Notes: generated from the sequence alone by a model not told the origin. 64,000 nt of DNA from Gracilimonas sp965227215 (GCA_965227215.1 OZ245729.1:2914001-2978000); one strand, 5' to 3'; counted from the stretch's first letter, positions 7,893 to 17,090 are shown. A program made the numbers and translations.

Positions 7893-8348
7893 TTAAGAAT
7901 GTTTAGATAACAATCTCTTCCTATTCCAATAGATTAATGATGCTCCAAGTATGCAAGGCAGGCCCCAGTATAGGAATGCCCGGGATAAGCCCGACCATCC
8001 CGCCGGGCCGTATTCAAATAAATGGGAGCCTGTGGCCATAAGTAAGCCCACATAAGACCATGAGATCCACATATAATGATGCTCTAACCAGTTACTATGT
8101 TTGTGACGTCGGAGAGGAAAGTAAACAGCTAAAGCAATAGTCACCCCACTGATGATTGACATCATATGAAATGGGCCAAAACCTCCAAAAAGGTCAAAAA
8201 TTGCAAATGATGTAATAATTAATGCACCCATGGAAAGAACATAAGTCCAGCCAATAATACGATGAGTTTTGGTTCCTTTGGTTGTTACTACATTATAAGC
8301 ACCGGATAGCAATGCGATGGCACCCATCAAGGTGTGGAAGGATATCAT
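7893..8348 (-). CDS. DUF2306-like membrane protein
   Basis: 151 residues with four hydrophobic helices (about 4-18, 35-57, 63-79, 91-108, and a weaker one near 125-140). Conserved-looking histidines include H5, H29 (THRIIG), H60 and the HKHSNWLEHHYMWISWSYVG segment. These match the DUF2306/predicted membrane protein family, some members of which are thought to bind haem or carry electrons; function here is unknown. It is bracketed by REP units (7780-7808 on one side, 8377-8405 and 8438-8464 on the other) and stands alone on its strand. Confidence 0.72.
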   Translation of the reverse strand: MISFHTLMGAIALLSGAYNVVTTKGTKTHRIIGWTYVLSMGALIITSFAIFDLFGGFGPFHMMSIISGVTIALAVYFPLRRHKHSNWLEHHYMWISWSYVGLLMATGSHLFEYGPAGWSGLSRAFLYWGLPCILGASLIYWNRKRLLSKHS

Positions 8349-8376
8349 AAGTACAGTTTAGTTACGTTTTTAATTC

Positions 8377-8405
8377 TTCGTTCCAGCGCAGAGCGTCAGA
8401 ACGAG
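8377..8405. repeat. REP palindrome, class A
   Basis: 29 nt, same outer stem as the copy at 7780-7808, with one transposed pair in the inner stem (CAGCGC for CGACGC). With the class B unit 33 bp on, it forms an A-B pair like 7045-7167, and the spacer shares an ACCTGT..CCTTAA.GC motif with the spacer of that first pair. Confidence 0.85.
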
Positions 8406-8437
8406 GTTATGACCTGGACCTGTTGCCTTAAGCAAAC

Positions 8438-8464
8438 TCGCTAAGACGCTCTGCGTCGTAGCGA
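8438..8464. repeat. REP palindrome, class B
   Basis: Identical over 27 nt to 7141-7167. It ends 2 bp before the stop codon of the next minus-strand gene, the usual intergenic position of REP elements. Confidence 0.88.
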
Positions 8465-8466
8465 AT

Positions 8467-9183
8467 CTATTTCGGTGGACCAGCCTGAATTTCCTCCAGC
8501 TTACTCATGGCACGGTCTTTCAGGTTGTTGAACTGATCTTCGGGAATATGCCCGGCTGTGTATTGGTGGTACAGCCAAACGATATAGGTGGCCATTACAT
8601 CTTCATAGCAGTAGTGCTCAATCAGGTCAAGTTCATCCCGTTGAAACATGGCCAGTACTTCGTTTCCTTCTCCGGTTTGTTTGAAGGGAATGCCAATGAG
8701 TTGCCCTAAATGTTTGAGTTTAGGCCATGAGCTTGCTCCGTAATTACTGAACTCATCCACCAGATCTACATTGTGGCGGCTGTAGCGGTAGCGGATATCG
8801 TAATCGTGCATACGAACAGGCATTTGCAGCCCATGCTTCATCGCACGATAGGTGAGTACGGGAATATCGAAACCCTTTCCGTTATGGTGGATCAGACCAA
8901 AATCTTTGTACGTACCGATGGCATCGAAAATCTGCTTGAGGCCTTCTTTCTCATCTTCACCGCTCCAGGCTACTTTCTGCTTAGGTCCGCCGGTGTTCTC
9001 TATCCAAAGTCCAACCCATGACACCATTCGATGATACATCGGCGGCAGAAAGCCTGATTTATTTCGGGCTAATTCTTCGCTCGCTTTTTCCAGTAACAGT
9101 TCCTGATCAGAATCCGGATCGTTCAGCACTCTGCGTATGAAGTCAAAATCCGGAACGGTTTCTACATCAAAAATAAAAAACAT
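8467..9183 (-). CDS. Predicted 3'-5' exonuclease, PolB-like (DEDD family)
   Basis: 238 residues. Exonuclease motif I is FDVETVPD with D6 and E8; motif II is in HHNGKGFDIPVLTYRA; motif III is HCYEDVMATYIVW. This is the stand-alone exonuclease domain related to DNA polymerase B proofreading (PF10108-type), of typical length. It probably removes nucleotides from single-stranded DNA 3' ends; the exact pathway is not known. The gene is downstream of the L-asparaginase gene on the same strand, separated by a 19-bp perfect inverted repeat. Confidence 0.88.
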   Translation of the reverse strand: MFFIFDVETVPDFDFIRRVLNDPDSDQELLLEKASEELARNKSGFLPPMYHRMVSWVGLWIENTGGPKQKVAWSGEDEKEGLKQIFDAIGTYKDFGLIHHNGKGFDIPVLTYRAMKHGLQMPVRMHDYDIRYRYSRHNVDLVDEFSNYGASSWPKLKHLGQLIGIPFKQTGEGNEVLAMFQRDELDLIEHYCYEDVMATYIVWLYHQYTAGHIPEDQFNNLKDRAMSKLEEIQAGPPK

Positions 9184-9209
9184 GTGATAGGTGTTAGGTG
9201 CAAGGTTTT

Positions 9210-9258
9210 AGGTGTTAGGTTTTAGGGGCTAACACCTTTCCCCTAAAACCTAACACCT
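9210..9258. terminator. 19-bp perfect inverted repeat made of repeated words
   Basis: AGGTGTTAGGTTTTAGGGG (9210-9228) and its exact reverse complement (9240-9258) flank an 11-nt loop, starting 1 bp after the asparaginase stop. A further diverged copy of the word (AGGTGTTAGGTGCAAGGTTTT) precedes it. It would form a very stable hairpin and may end or stabilise the asparaginase transcript, although it lacks a long U-tract. Confidence 0.6.
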
Positions 9259-9259
9259 G

Positions 9260-10249
9260 TCAAAGTTCCCCGGCCAGCGATTGCTGGAAAAGTTGTTCAA
9301 TATCGGTTTTGGAATCGTAATGTGCTAATAAAAACATGAGTTTGGTTACAGCAGCCTCCAAAGTCAGATCATTCCCGCTGATGGCACCATGTTTTAGTGC
9401 TGCCCGACCGGCTGAGTATTGGGTGAGATCAACGGAGTCATAATCAGCCTGAGAGACAATGGCCACGCTCACATCTTGGTCTCTACACTTATCCAGGAAA
9501 GGAAGCAGGCTCTTTTCGCCCTTCACACAAAAATTACCGCTCCCGAATGCCCGCAGAATGACGGCTCTGATTTTATCCAGTTTCAGATCCATCAACAGTT
9601 CAGGGTTTAGGTTGGGATGAGCCGTCAGCACAAACACCTCATCGGAATATTTAGCCATGTTCTTAAGATCACCGGTTCCAAATTGCTCCTTAACAAGGGC
9701 TTCAATCTGAATGCCAATATCAGCAAGAGGGGAGAAGTTGGGCGAGCCAAAGGCATCAAAGTCACCTATACTGAGTTTGGTGGCACGATTGCCACGATAA
9801 AGGGCATCGTTAAAACAAATCCCGACTTCTTTAAAATCCATGGTTGCCAGCTCAATAGCGTTCACCAGATTCCGCCTTGCATCGCTGCGGATGGTACTCA
9901 TGGGTAGTTGTGAACCAGTGAAAATGACGGGTTTGCCAAGATTCTTCAATCCAAAGCTGAGAGCCGATGCCGAATAAGCCATGGTATCAGTGCCATGCAG
10001 AATCACAAAACCATCAAACGTATCATATTTCTTTTCAATGCAACCAGCCAGCTTTACCCAATGTGAGGCATTCAGATCGGAACTGTCTTCAAAAAACAAG
10101 GGAAAAGTGATGATTTCAGCTATTTCATTCAGCTCTGGTATTTCCTCATAAAGCACCTTAGACCATTGCTCCGGGTCCAATTCAACACCGGCACCTTTGG
10201 CATTCATGGCAATGGTTCCCCCGGTCTGTATCAGTAAAATCTTTTTCAT
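9260..10249 (-). CDS. ansA: L-asparaginase, type I (cytoplasmic)
   Basis: 329 residues. The first catalytic threonine is in QTGGTIAMN (residues 8-16) and the second in the VILHGTDTMAYSASALSF segment, followed by the type I hallmark GSQLPMSTIRSDARRNL. It hydrolyses asparagine to aspartate and ammonia. There is no signal peptide, so the cytoplasmic type is expected. Length fits bacterial AnsA. It is divergent from the EF-G-like gene, with a 179-bp gap. Confidence 0.93.
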   Translation of the reverse strand: MKKILLIQTGGTIAMNAKGAGVELDPEQWSKVLYEEIPELNEIAEIITFPLFFEDSSDLNASHWVKLAGCIEKKYDTFDGFVILHGTDTMAYSASALSFGLKNLGKPVIFTGSQLPMSTIRSDARRNLVNAIELATMDFKEVGICFNDALYRGNRATKLSIGDFDAFGSPNFSPLADIGIQIEALVKEQFGTGDLKNMAKYSDEVFVLTAHPNLNPELLMDLKLDKIRAVILRAFGSGNFCVKGEKSLLPFLDKCRDQDVSVAIVSQADYDSVDLTQYSAGRAALKHGAISGNDLTLEAAVTKLMFLLAHYDSKTDIEQLFQQSLAGEL

Positions 10250-10418
10250 GTTGATTTATTCGTGACTCCGTTTATTTTTGATCTTCACATTCTGTTCAAA
10301 AAGAATGGTTACTGTTCATTGATTTTAGTGCGAAAGGTTGGTCGCGATTTCTGACAAGTTAAAACCTGTTACCTAGAAAACACACTGCTAAATGGCATAA
10401 GTGCCATCAGGAGTAAAT

Positions 10419-10423
10419 GGAGG
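10419..10423 (+). promoter_or_regulatory. Shine-Dalgarno GGAGG deciding the EF-G-like start
   Basis: GGAGG lies 5 bp before the ATG at 10429 and overlaps the upstream in-frame ATG at 10417, so the downstream ATG (MKVYNPTRIRN) is the likely start. Confidence 0.7.
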
Positions 10424-10428
10424 TCATT

Positions 10429-12555
10429 ATGAAAGTTTATAATCCTACCCGTATCCGTAATGTTGTTTTGCTGGGGCATTCTGGCTCCGGAAAAACAACG
10501 TTGGCCGAAACGATGCTTTTCGAAGCCGGAGCCATTAACCGGCGAGGGTCTATAGAAGAAAAAAATACTGTTTCCGATTATCATAATCTGGAGAAGGAGA
10601 AGCAGAAATCAATTTTTTCATCGTTTATGAACCTGGATTGGCGAGGGCATAAAATTAACCTTATCGATACTCCGGGCACATCTGATTACATCGGGGAGGT
10701 AGCCGGGGCCGTCCGTATTGCTGATACCGCTATTTTTGTATTGAATTCGGAACAAGGGATAGAAACAGCTACCGATTCACTTTGGAAGTACGTTCAAAAG
10801 TACAGAGTGCCTTCTATGTTTGTGGTTAATAAACCGGATACCGATCAGTCTGATTTCTGGAAAACGGTTGAGGAAGCCAAAGAGCATTTTGGGCGTGAAG
10901 TAACCGTGGTTCAGTATCCATTTAGTGAGGGGCCAGACTTTCATGCCATCATCGATGTACTTCGCATGACGATGTATGAATTCCCGGAAAAAGGAGGTAA
11001 ACCGGATAAACTTCCTATTCCTGAATCACAACAAGCCCGTGCCCAGCAGCTGCATCAGGAGTTGGTAGAAACCATTGCCGAAAACGATGAAACCCTAATG
11101 GATATCTATTTTGAGCAGGGTGAGCTTGACGAAGAACAAATGCAGAAAGGGTTACATATCTCGTTGGTAAACGGACAGATATTCCCATTGTTTGTGAACT
11201 GTGCGGCCAAGAACATGGGGACCGGCCGGGTAATGGGATTCCTGGATGATGTAGCTCCGAATCCACTGGAAGGTAACCCTCCCAAAACGGAAGACGGTGA
11301 AGTTTTTGAATTGGATCCGGATGGTAAACCGGTGATGTTCCTTTTCAAAACCCATTCCGAATCTCATGTGGGAGATTTGATTTACTTTAAAACCTATGGA
11401 GGTTCAATCCGTCCGGGAATGGATTTGATAAACAGCTCAAATGATTCATCTGTGAGGTTGGGGAGCTTGTTTTTGACGGAAGGGCATAAACGTATCGAGA
11501 TCAGTGAAATTCAAACCGGCGATATAGGAGCTGTGGTGAAACTGAAGGACGGTGAAGTTAACGACACCCTCCACGAAAAAGGGCATGAAGTCAAACTACA
11601 AGGCATTCAGTTTCCTCCGACCACCATCCGGACGGCTGTGAAGCTGAAGAAAGAAGGAGAAGAGGATAAGTTGGGGCATGCGCTGCACCAAATTCACCGG
11701 GAAGACCCTTCGGTGGTTATTGAGCACAGCCAGGAATTACGGCAGGTGATTATACATGGACAAGGAGAGGAGCATTTATCAGTAATTGAAGATCAGCTGA
11801 AAAATCGATTCAAGCTGGATGTAGAATTTATCACTCCGAAAATCCCTTACCGGGAGACTATTACCAAGAGTGTTCGGTCTCATTACAAGCATAAAAAGCA
11901 ATCAGGCGGAGCCGGGCAGTTTGCGGAAGTTCATCTTTTGATTGAGCCATATACGGAAGGAATGTCAACACCGGGCGACCTAAAGGTACGCGATGTGCAG
12001 GAGCATGAACTGGACTGGGGTGGAAAGCTGGTGTTTCAGAATTGTATTGTAGGTGGAGTAATTGACAACCGGTTTATGCCGGCTATTTTAAAAGGCGTGA
12101 TGGAGAAAATGGAAAACGGCCCGATGAGTGGTTGCCGAGCCCGTGATATCCGGGTTTCCGTTTTTGACGGCTCTATGCACTCGGTAGATTCTAATGAAGC
12201 AGCTTTTAAGACAGCTGCCCGAATGGCGTTCAGGGATGGATTTATGAAAGCAAATCCACAACTCATGGAGCCGGTTTATGAAATCGAAGTTACGGTGCCC
12301 TCCGACTTTATGGGAGATGTGATGAGTGATCTGAGCACCCGGCGTGGTCAGATTCAGGGCATGGATGGGGAAGGTTCTATCCAGAAGATAAAAGCGCATG
12401 TACCACTGGAAGAGCTGGATCACTATTCCACGAGGTTAAAATCCATGACTCAGGGAAGTGCTACCTATACCCGGGAGTTTTCGCACTATGCCCAGGTTCC
12501 TCACGATGTTCAAAAAAGAGTGGTTGAGCAGAATATGGAGCTCCAGGAAGCGTGA
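10429..12555 (+). CDS. Elongation factor G-like GTPase (EF-G paralogue)
   Basis: 708 residues from ATG 10429. GTPase motifs: P-loop GHSGSGKTT, G3 DTPGTSDYIG, G4 NKPD. Domains II-V follow, with a domain IV start at RSHYKHKKQSGGAGQFAEVHLLIEP and a domain V ending in RLKSMTQGSATYTREFSHYAQVP. Sequence features match the EF-G-like group distinct from the housekeeping fusA; no rpsL, rpsG or tuf neighbours are present, which supports a paralogue. Its role (translocation under stress, ribosome rescue or recycling) is unknown. The G4 aspartate and RQIIIHGQGEEHL-like segment are intact, so it should bind GTP and the ribosome. Confidence 0.9.
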   Translation: MKVYNPTRIRNVVLLGHSGSGKTTLAETMLFEAGAINRRGSIEEKNTVSDYHNLEKEKQKSIFSSFMNLDWRGHKINLIDTPGTSDYIGEVAGAVRIADTAIFVLNSEQGIETATDSLWKYVQKYRVPSMFVVNKPDTDQSDFWKTVEEAKEHFGREVTVVQYPFSEGPDFHAIIDVLRMTMYEFPEKGGKPDKLPIPESQQARAQQLHQELVETIAENDETLMDIYFEQGELDEEQMQKGLHISLVNGQIFPLFVNCAAKNMGTGRVMGFLDDVAPNPLEGNPPKTEDGEVFELDPDGKPVMFLFKTHSESHVGDLIYFKTYGGSIRPGMDLINSSNDSSVRLGSLFLTEGHKRIEISEIQTGDIGAVVKLKDGEVNDTLHEKGHEVKLQGIQFPPTTIRTAVKLKKEGEEDKLGHALHQIHREDPSVVIEHSQELRQVIIHGQGEEHLSVIEDQLKNRFKLDVEFITPKIPYRETITKSVRSHYKHKKQSGGAGQFAEVHLLIEPYTEGMSTPGDLKVRDVQEHELDWGGKLVFQNCIVGGVIDNRFMPAILKGVMEKMENGPMSGCRARDIRVSVFDGSMHSVDSNEAAFKTAARMAFRDGFMKANPQLMEPVYEIEVTVPSDFMGDVMSDLSTRRGQIQGMDGEGSIQKIKAHVPLEELDHYSTRLKSMTQGSATYTREFSHYAQVPHDVQKRVVEQNMELQEA

Positions 12556-12568
12556 GGAACATTGAACA

Positions 12569-12607
12569 AGGAACACTGAACATTCAACATTACATTGAAG
12601 TGTTCCT
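12569..12607. repeat. Inverted repeat of GAACA words after the EF-G-like gene
   Basis: AGGAACACT (12569-12577) and AGTGTTCCT (12599-12607) form a 9-bp stem whose loop is itself built from GAACATT/CAACATT words. The rest of the 197-bp gap (12556-12752) shows nothing else. It lies between convergent genes and may act as a transcript end. Confidence 0.5.
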
Positions 12608-12752
12608 GGTTTACTTATTCAGTAATACAAGTCATTCAGAGCGGTAGCGATGAATCTATGCCAGAAAATGGTTGGTATTCATTTCCGGGTTTTCAATGAT
12701 TATTGGACAGATATATTTACATACCCATAGATAGGAAAGATGAGAGCCGATT

Positions 12753-14165
12753 TTAGTTTTCCGTGTTAATGTATTCCAGGTATCTTCTGGGCAATTCGAA
12801 TGGGCGTTCTTTGGGAACGGGAGGAAACCTTGGTACGACTTCTGATTCCGGCCGTTGTGGGCGGAGGTCCGGGTTCCAGGCAAAACCGTCTAACTTACGG
12901 TCGGCGAGGCCGGGGAATTCTTCGAAGAAATATCCGTCGTTTTTACCGGCTAACACGCGTTGCAGATCTCCGTTGCGGAAGTACATCACCGTTTGCGGGG
13001 ATGAATACTCCACAGCCCCATCCGGTTCATCAGCTTCATTCTTGGTGTGATATAAAACCTGGCTGTTCGGATAAATTTCGATACGTGAAATATTTCCATC
13101 GGTAAAGTTGGCAATCAATGTGTCGCCTTTTATTTGATGAAGACGGCCGGTGGCACTGTCTTCCTGGACGGCAATCGTTTTATGGTATGATTTTAACTGT
13201 TCAACTTCATTGCTATCCATTTGAACGGTGATATAAGGCCCGGTGAGTTGGATGTTATCATGCCAGGCAATGGGGTTGGATATCAGTTCAAAAACCTCAG
13301 TAGAAGAATCATATAGCAGGGTGTCAGAAACGGACGAGAATTTACGGGACCAAACTCTGACGTTTTCATATCCCCGAATGAGATTGGTTGAGTCCCGTTC
13401 CAGCAGCAATAGTTGATCACCAAAAATGTGAGTGGTATCCGTTGTATCCGAGCTGATTCTTCGCATATATCCATTGCCATCAACAAAACGCCTGCCTGTG
13501 GAATCAGCTTCCAGATAATCTCCGGTTAACGTACCGTTATTGGTACTGTCTACCACAAAAATATTATCGTATAACTGCAGGTATTGAGTGGATCGATTGA
13601 TAAATAAGCTGTCTCCTTCAGCATATTGAGCTGAGTCAGACAACTGCACATTCCCTTTAAAGATTGCACTGTCTTGATTTTGAAAATAGGTGCCACGTTC
13701 TGCAATCAGCGTTCCGTCCTGATCTTCCAGCCTGATTCCATTGTCGAAATAGGCCACCTTGGTAAAGAAATTGTAGTCCACACGCTTACCAAAAAGGGTG
13801 GTGCTGTCCTGCATAATAATCACCCGACCTCGCAGCAAACTCAGATCTCGATTGGTGTAGTAATAGAGGGTATCACTCCAGATAGTCTCATCCGGAGTTT
13901 CAATCTGAATATTTCCAAAAGCCCTGATCTCATTCCTGTTTATAAATCGCCAGGCGCTGTCGCATACCATTTCGATGTTACCTGTGGTAAGACGGGCGTT
14001 GTACAGCTTTTGAATTTGTTCACCATCCAAAGTGGCGCCAACGGCACGGCTAAAAGACTCTATATTGATAACATTTTGCCCGTTTACAGAAAAAGGCTGT
14101 ACAAAAACCAGTATGAGTACAATCGTATATCCGGCAAAGTTTAAAGAGGGAAAAAGTGTCTTCAT
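12753..14165 (-). CDS. OstA-like protein, LPS transport (LptA/LptD-N-like)
   Basis: 470 residues from ATG 14165 (MKTLFPSLNFAG), chosen because it gives a clean signal peptide ending VNGQ; an upstream ATG would add five residues. The mature part is a repeated beta-jellyroll of OstA type: units such as GNIQIETPDETIWSDTLYY, GRVIIMQDSTTLFGKRVDY and GNVQLSDSAQYAEGDSL recur along the length. Proteins of this fold form the periplasmic bridge that carries lipopolysaccharide to the outer membrane (family knowledge). It follows the LptC-like lipoprotein gene by 36 bp, so the two are probably one transport unit. The C-terminus is proline/arginine-rich and short of a barrel, so it is not LptD itself. Confidence 0.82.
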   Translation of the reverse strand: MKTLFPSLNFAGYTIVLILVFVQPFSVNGQNVINIESFSRAVGATLDGEQIQKLYNARLTTGNIEMVCDSAWRFINRNEIRAFGNIQIETPDETIWSDTLYYYTNRDLSLLRGRVIIMQDSTTLFGKRVDYNFFTKVAYFDNGIRLEDQDGTLIAERGTYFQNQDSAIFKGNVQLSDSAQYAEGDSLFINRSTQYLQLYDNIFVVDSTNNGTLTGDYLEADSTGRRFVDGNGYMRRISSDTTDTTHIFGDQLLLLERDSTNLIRGYENVRVWSRKFSSVSDTLLYDSSTEVFELISNPIAWHDNIQLTGPYITVQMDSNEVEQLKSYHKTIAVQEDSATGRLHQIKGDTLIANFTDGNISRIEIYPNSQVLYHTKNEADEPDGAVEYSSPQTVMYFRNGDLQRVLAGKNDGYFFEEFPGLADRKLDGFAWNPDLRPQRPESEVVPRFPPVPKERPFELPRRYLEYINTEN

Positions 14166-14201
14166 GAACCGAATATACAATTACGATGTGTTAGTTTATA
14201 T

Positions 14202-14756
14202 CTAATCGATGACTGCACGTCCGCCGCCTTCGTTCAGGGTATAGTTGGTAAGATCTGAATCGCCGAAGAATCCTTCAGCAGCAATACTGTCGGGCGGAGA
14301 GATAAATATGACAAATTCCGGGGTACTTACCCGATCCTTTAGCCGCTCCCATTTAAGATATTCAGAGCGTAATTTTTTGCCTTCCGGTGCATTCACACGA
14401 ACGTTACCAAACATCTCGAAAGCGGATTTATCAGGGAGGTGAACAGCACTGTCGGTGTAAACGTATGTGTCAGGTTTTCCTTCATCATCAAAAATTTCAA
14501 TGTAAACAGGACCGGAAATTTTGGTGATGTTTTGATTTTCATTCTTTATAGAAGCCGCATAAGTTCCGGACAGCTTCAATGTAAGCTTCCCGTTTTCCAT
14601 GATCTCCATATTAATTCCCCAGCTTTCGGTAGTAGTGAACAGGGAATCACTCAGAGCTTCCTGAACCTGCTTGTTTTCAAATTCGGTGAGTTCACCACAT
14701 CCAAGTGCAAGAAACAGAATAAATACAGGTAGTATGATTCGATAGCTTTTGGGCAT
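14202..14756 (-). CDS. lptC: LptC-like LPS export lipoprotein
   Basis: 184 residues. Lipoprotein signal with lipobox LALGC (Cys20), then a single OstA/LptC jellyroll: GKLTLKLSGTYAASI, GPVYIEIFDDEGKPDTYVYTDSAVHLPDKSAFEMFGNVRV. LptC links the LptBFG ABC transporter to LptA in the periplasm. Here the anchor is a lipid rather than the usual TM helix, as is common in Bacteroidota-like bacteria. It lies between upp and the OstA-like gene on the same strand; the LPS pairing is the main support for the call. Confidence 0.8.
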   Translation of the reverse strand: MPKSYRIILPVFILFLALGCGELTEFENKQVQEALSDSLFTTTESWGINMEIMENGKLTLKLSGTYAASIKNENQNITKISGPVYIEIFDDEGKPDTYVYTDSAVHLPDKSAFEMFGNVRVNAPEGKKLRSEYLKWERLKDRVSTPEFVIFISPPDSIAAEGFFGDSDLTNYTLNEGGGRAVID

Positions 14757-14817
14757 AATTTTAATGAAGAAAAAAGTTTCAGCTGTATGCCGAATTTTGA
14801 CAGCTGACTGCTATATA

Positions 14818-15444
14818 TTACAAGGTACCGAAGTAGCGGTCGCCGGCATCCCCGAGTCCGGGAACAATAAAAGCATTCTCATTTAGCCTTTCATCGATTG
14901 CTGCAGTGATGATAGGAACGTCGGGATGGTCTTCCCGAAGTCGCTTGATACCTTCAGGTGCTGAAATCAGAGAAACAAACCGAATGTTATCGGCTCCGTT
15001 CTCTTTCAGGAATTTGATGGCGTGTGAACCACTGCCTCCGGTAGCAAGCATAGGATCAACAACAAGTGTATATGCGCCTTTTAAGCCGCCCGGAAAATTA
15101 TGGTAGTAGTTTACCGGCTCATGGGTCTCTTCATCACGGTATACCCCGATATGTCCCACTTTAGCGTCGGGCATAAAGCTTATGATGCCATCCACAAGAC
15201 TTAATCCGGCCCGGAGGATGGGTATTACAAAAACTTCGGCTGCCGGTTTATAGCCGGTCGCTGTTTGGATGGGAGTTTCCACCTCATATTCCTGAAGGGG
15301 GAGATCGGTAAGAGCCTCAGCTGCGAGGATAGTACCGATCGTTCCCATAGCCCGCCGGAAGGGAGCGGTCTCTGTATTCTTATCCCGAAGGATGCTCAGA
15401 TACCGCTTTACAACCGGATGATCTATTTCAGTAACCTTTTCCAT
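14818..15444 (-). CDS. upp: Uracil phosphoribosyltransferase
   Basis: 208 residues, normal for the family. The PRPP-binding loop is in VDPMLATGGSGSHAIKFL, the uracil site in the C-terminal GLGDAGDRYFGT, and the N-terminal part has FRRAMGTIGTILAAEAL. It salvages uracil to UMP using PRPP. The start is 2 bp downstream of the stop codon of the symporter gene, so the two are probably co-transcribed. Confidence 0.96.
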   Translation of the reverse strand: MEKVTEIDHPVVKRYLSILRDKNTETAPFRRAMGTIGTILAAEALTDLPLQEYEVETPIQTATGYKPAAEVFVIPILRAGLSLVDGIISFMPDAKVGHIGVYRDEETHEPVNYYHNFPGGLKGAYTLVVDPMLATGGSGSHAIKFLKENGADNIRFVSLISAPEGIKRLREDHPDVPIITAAIDERLNENAFIVPGLGDAGDRYFGTL

Positions 15445-15446
15445 AT

Positions 15447-17090
15447 TTAGATTTCACCTTTAGCTTCGAGCTCATCCATTTTGTTGAAGTACTTCTTACT
15501 GGCAACAGCAACAGAGCCTGAAAGGGCAAACAGAGCGATGATATTCGGGAAGGTCATTAAACCAAGCGCTATATCTCCAATGGCCCAAACTGTGGCTAAC
15601 GGGAATATGGCTCCGAGGAAGTGCATCCCCAAATACACGACTTTGTAGTAAATAATGGATTTATCACCGGCCAGATACTGTATGGATCTATCGCCATAAT
15701 AACTCCAGCTGATGGCTGTGGAGACTCCGAATAAGAGTACACATATGGTTACGATATAATCTCCATAGGGGAAAATAGGGGCAAGACCTTTCTTAAACCC
15801 TAGGGATGTTAGCGGCGCCCCGTTTTCTATAATGCTAGTATAAATATTGTCCACTTCTTCACCGGCTTCGTCTGTGAAAACACCAACGCCGTCAACCATT
15901 ACAAGGGTACCCGAGAAGGTGGTTGTCTGTTCTTCATCGATAAAGAACTTACCGGTAGGGAAGTCGTTTCTTTCAATAGTACCGTTCACAGGTTCACCGT
16001 CTTCGATAATCAGGCTATTACTACCATCAGTGATTTCAACAGCATTGTTGCTGTTACCGGGCTCATAAACCATGTCGTGACGCTCTTCCCATACTCCGGT
16101 ACTTACAATCACAAGACCTGTCATAGTACAAACAACGATCGTGTCAATAAACGGCTCAAGCAGAGCTACCACACCTTCACGAACCGGTTCTTCGGTTTTA
16201 GCTGCACCGTGAGCAATCGGGGCGGAACCCTGACCGGCCTCATTCGAGAACAACCCGCGTTTAATACCCCAAACCAAAGTGGTCAGGAATAGACCGGAAC
16301 CAACTCCGAACAGACCGGCTTCCGGTGTAAAGGCAGAAGTAAAGATGGTTCCAAAAGCAGGAATAACATCATCTGCGTTGATGGCAAGAATGATAAGTGC
16401 TCCCAATACATAAATAAGGGCCATGAGGGGCATTAATCGAGAAGTTACCTGCCCGATTCTTTTAATACCACCTACAATAACAATACCTACAAAGGTAGCG
16501 GTGAATAAACCGGAAGCCCAGCTTGGAATCTGGAAGGTACTGTACATGGTATCAGCTACGGTATTGGCCTGAACAGCATTACCGGTCAGGAATGAACAAA
16601 TTACGGCCATAGCTGCAAAAAAGACGGCCAGCCATTTCCAGTTGGAGCCGAGGCCTTTTTCAATGTAATACATAGGACCACCGGATACGGAACCATCGGC
16701 ATTTTGAATTCGGTATTTAACGGCAAGCGTACATTCTGTGTATTTAATAGCCATACCAAAAAAGGCAGTAACCCACATCCAGAAAAGAGCTCCCGGTCCA
16801 CCATAATGAATAGCAATGGCTACACCGGCGATGTTACCAATACCTACGGTTGCTGAAAGAGCAGTGGTGAGTGCCTGGAAGTGGTTGACATCACCGGTAT
16901 CGTCAGGATTGTCATAAATCCCCATTACAGATTTAATACCATGGGTAAAGCGTCTTATTTGTACAAAGCCAAGGCGAAGGGTAATAAAGATTCCAAATCC
17001 CAACAGCACTACAACCATGAGAGGAAATTGTTCCGGGGTAGACCAAACCAGGTTGTTCAGCCAGTTTACAACTTGTTCAAATACTTCCAT
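15447..17090 (-). CDS. Alanine/glycine:cation symporter (AGCS family) with large loop insertion
   Basis: 547 residues, about 90 longer than usual. Family motifs include LGFGIFITLRLGFVQIRRF, ALTTALSATVGIGNIAGVA, GPGALFWMWVTAFFGMA and the GLFSNEAGQGSAPIAH segment. It imports small neutral amino acids with Na+ across the inner membrane. The extra length is a hydrophilic insertion at about residues 330-425, rich in Asp/Glu/Gly/Thr (EPGNSNNAVEITDG, IEDGEPVNGTIERND, FTDEAGEEVDNIYT), placed between two membrane segments and expected on the periplasmic side. The insertion has beta-strand-like alternation and is not recognised. Confidence 0.9.
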   Translation of the reverse strand: MEVFEQVVNWLNNLVWSTPEQFPLMVVVLLGFGIFITLRLGFVQIRRFTHGIKSVMGIYDNPDDTGDVNHFQALTTALSATVGIGNIAGVAIAIHYGGPGALFWMWVTAFFGMAIKYTECTLAVKYRIQNADGSVSGGPMYYIEKGLGSNWKWLAVFFAAMAVICSFLTGNAVQANTVADTMYSTFQIPSWASGLFTATFVGIVIVGGIKRIGQVTSRLMPLMALIYVLGALIILAINADDVIPAFGTIFTSAFTPEAGLFGVGSGLFLTTLVWGIKRGLFSNEAGQGSAPIAHGAAKTEEPVREGVVALLEPFIDTIVVCTMTGLVIVSTGVWEERHDMVYEPGNSNNAVEITDGSNSLIIEDGEPVNGTIERNDFPTGKFFIDEEQTTTFSGTLVMVDGVGVFTDEAGEEVDNIYTSIIENGAPLTSLGFKKGLAPIFPYGDYIVTICVLLFGVSTAISWSYYGDRSIQYLAGDKSIIYYKVVYLGMHFLGAIFPLATVWAIGDIALGLMTFPNIIALFALSGSVAVASKKYFNKMDELEAKGEI

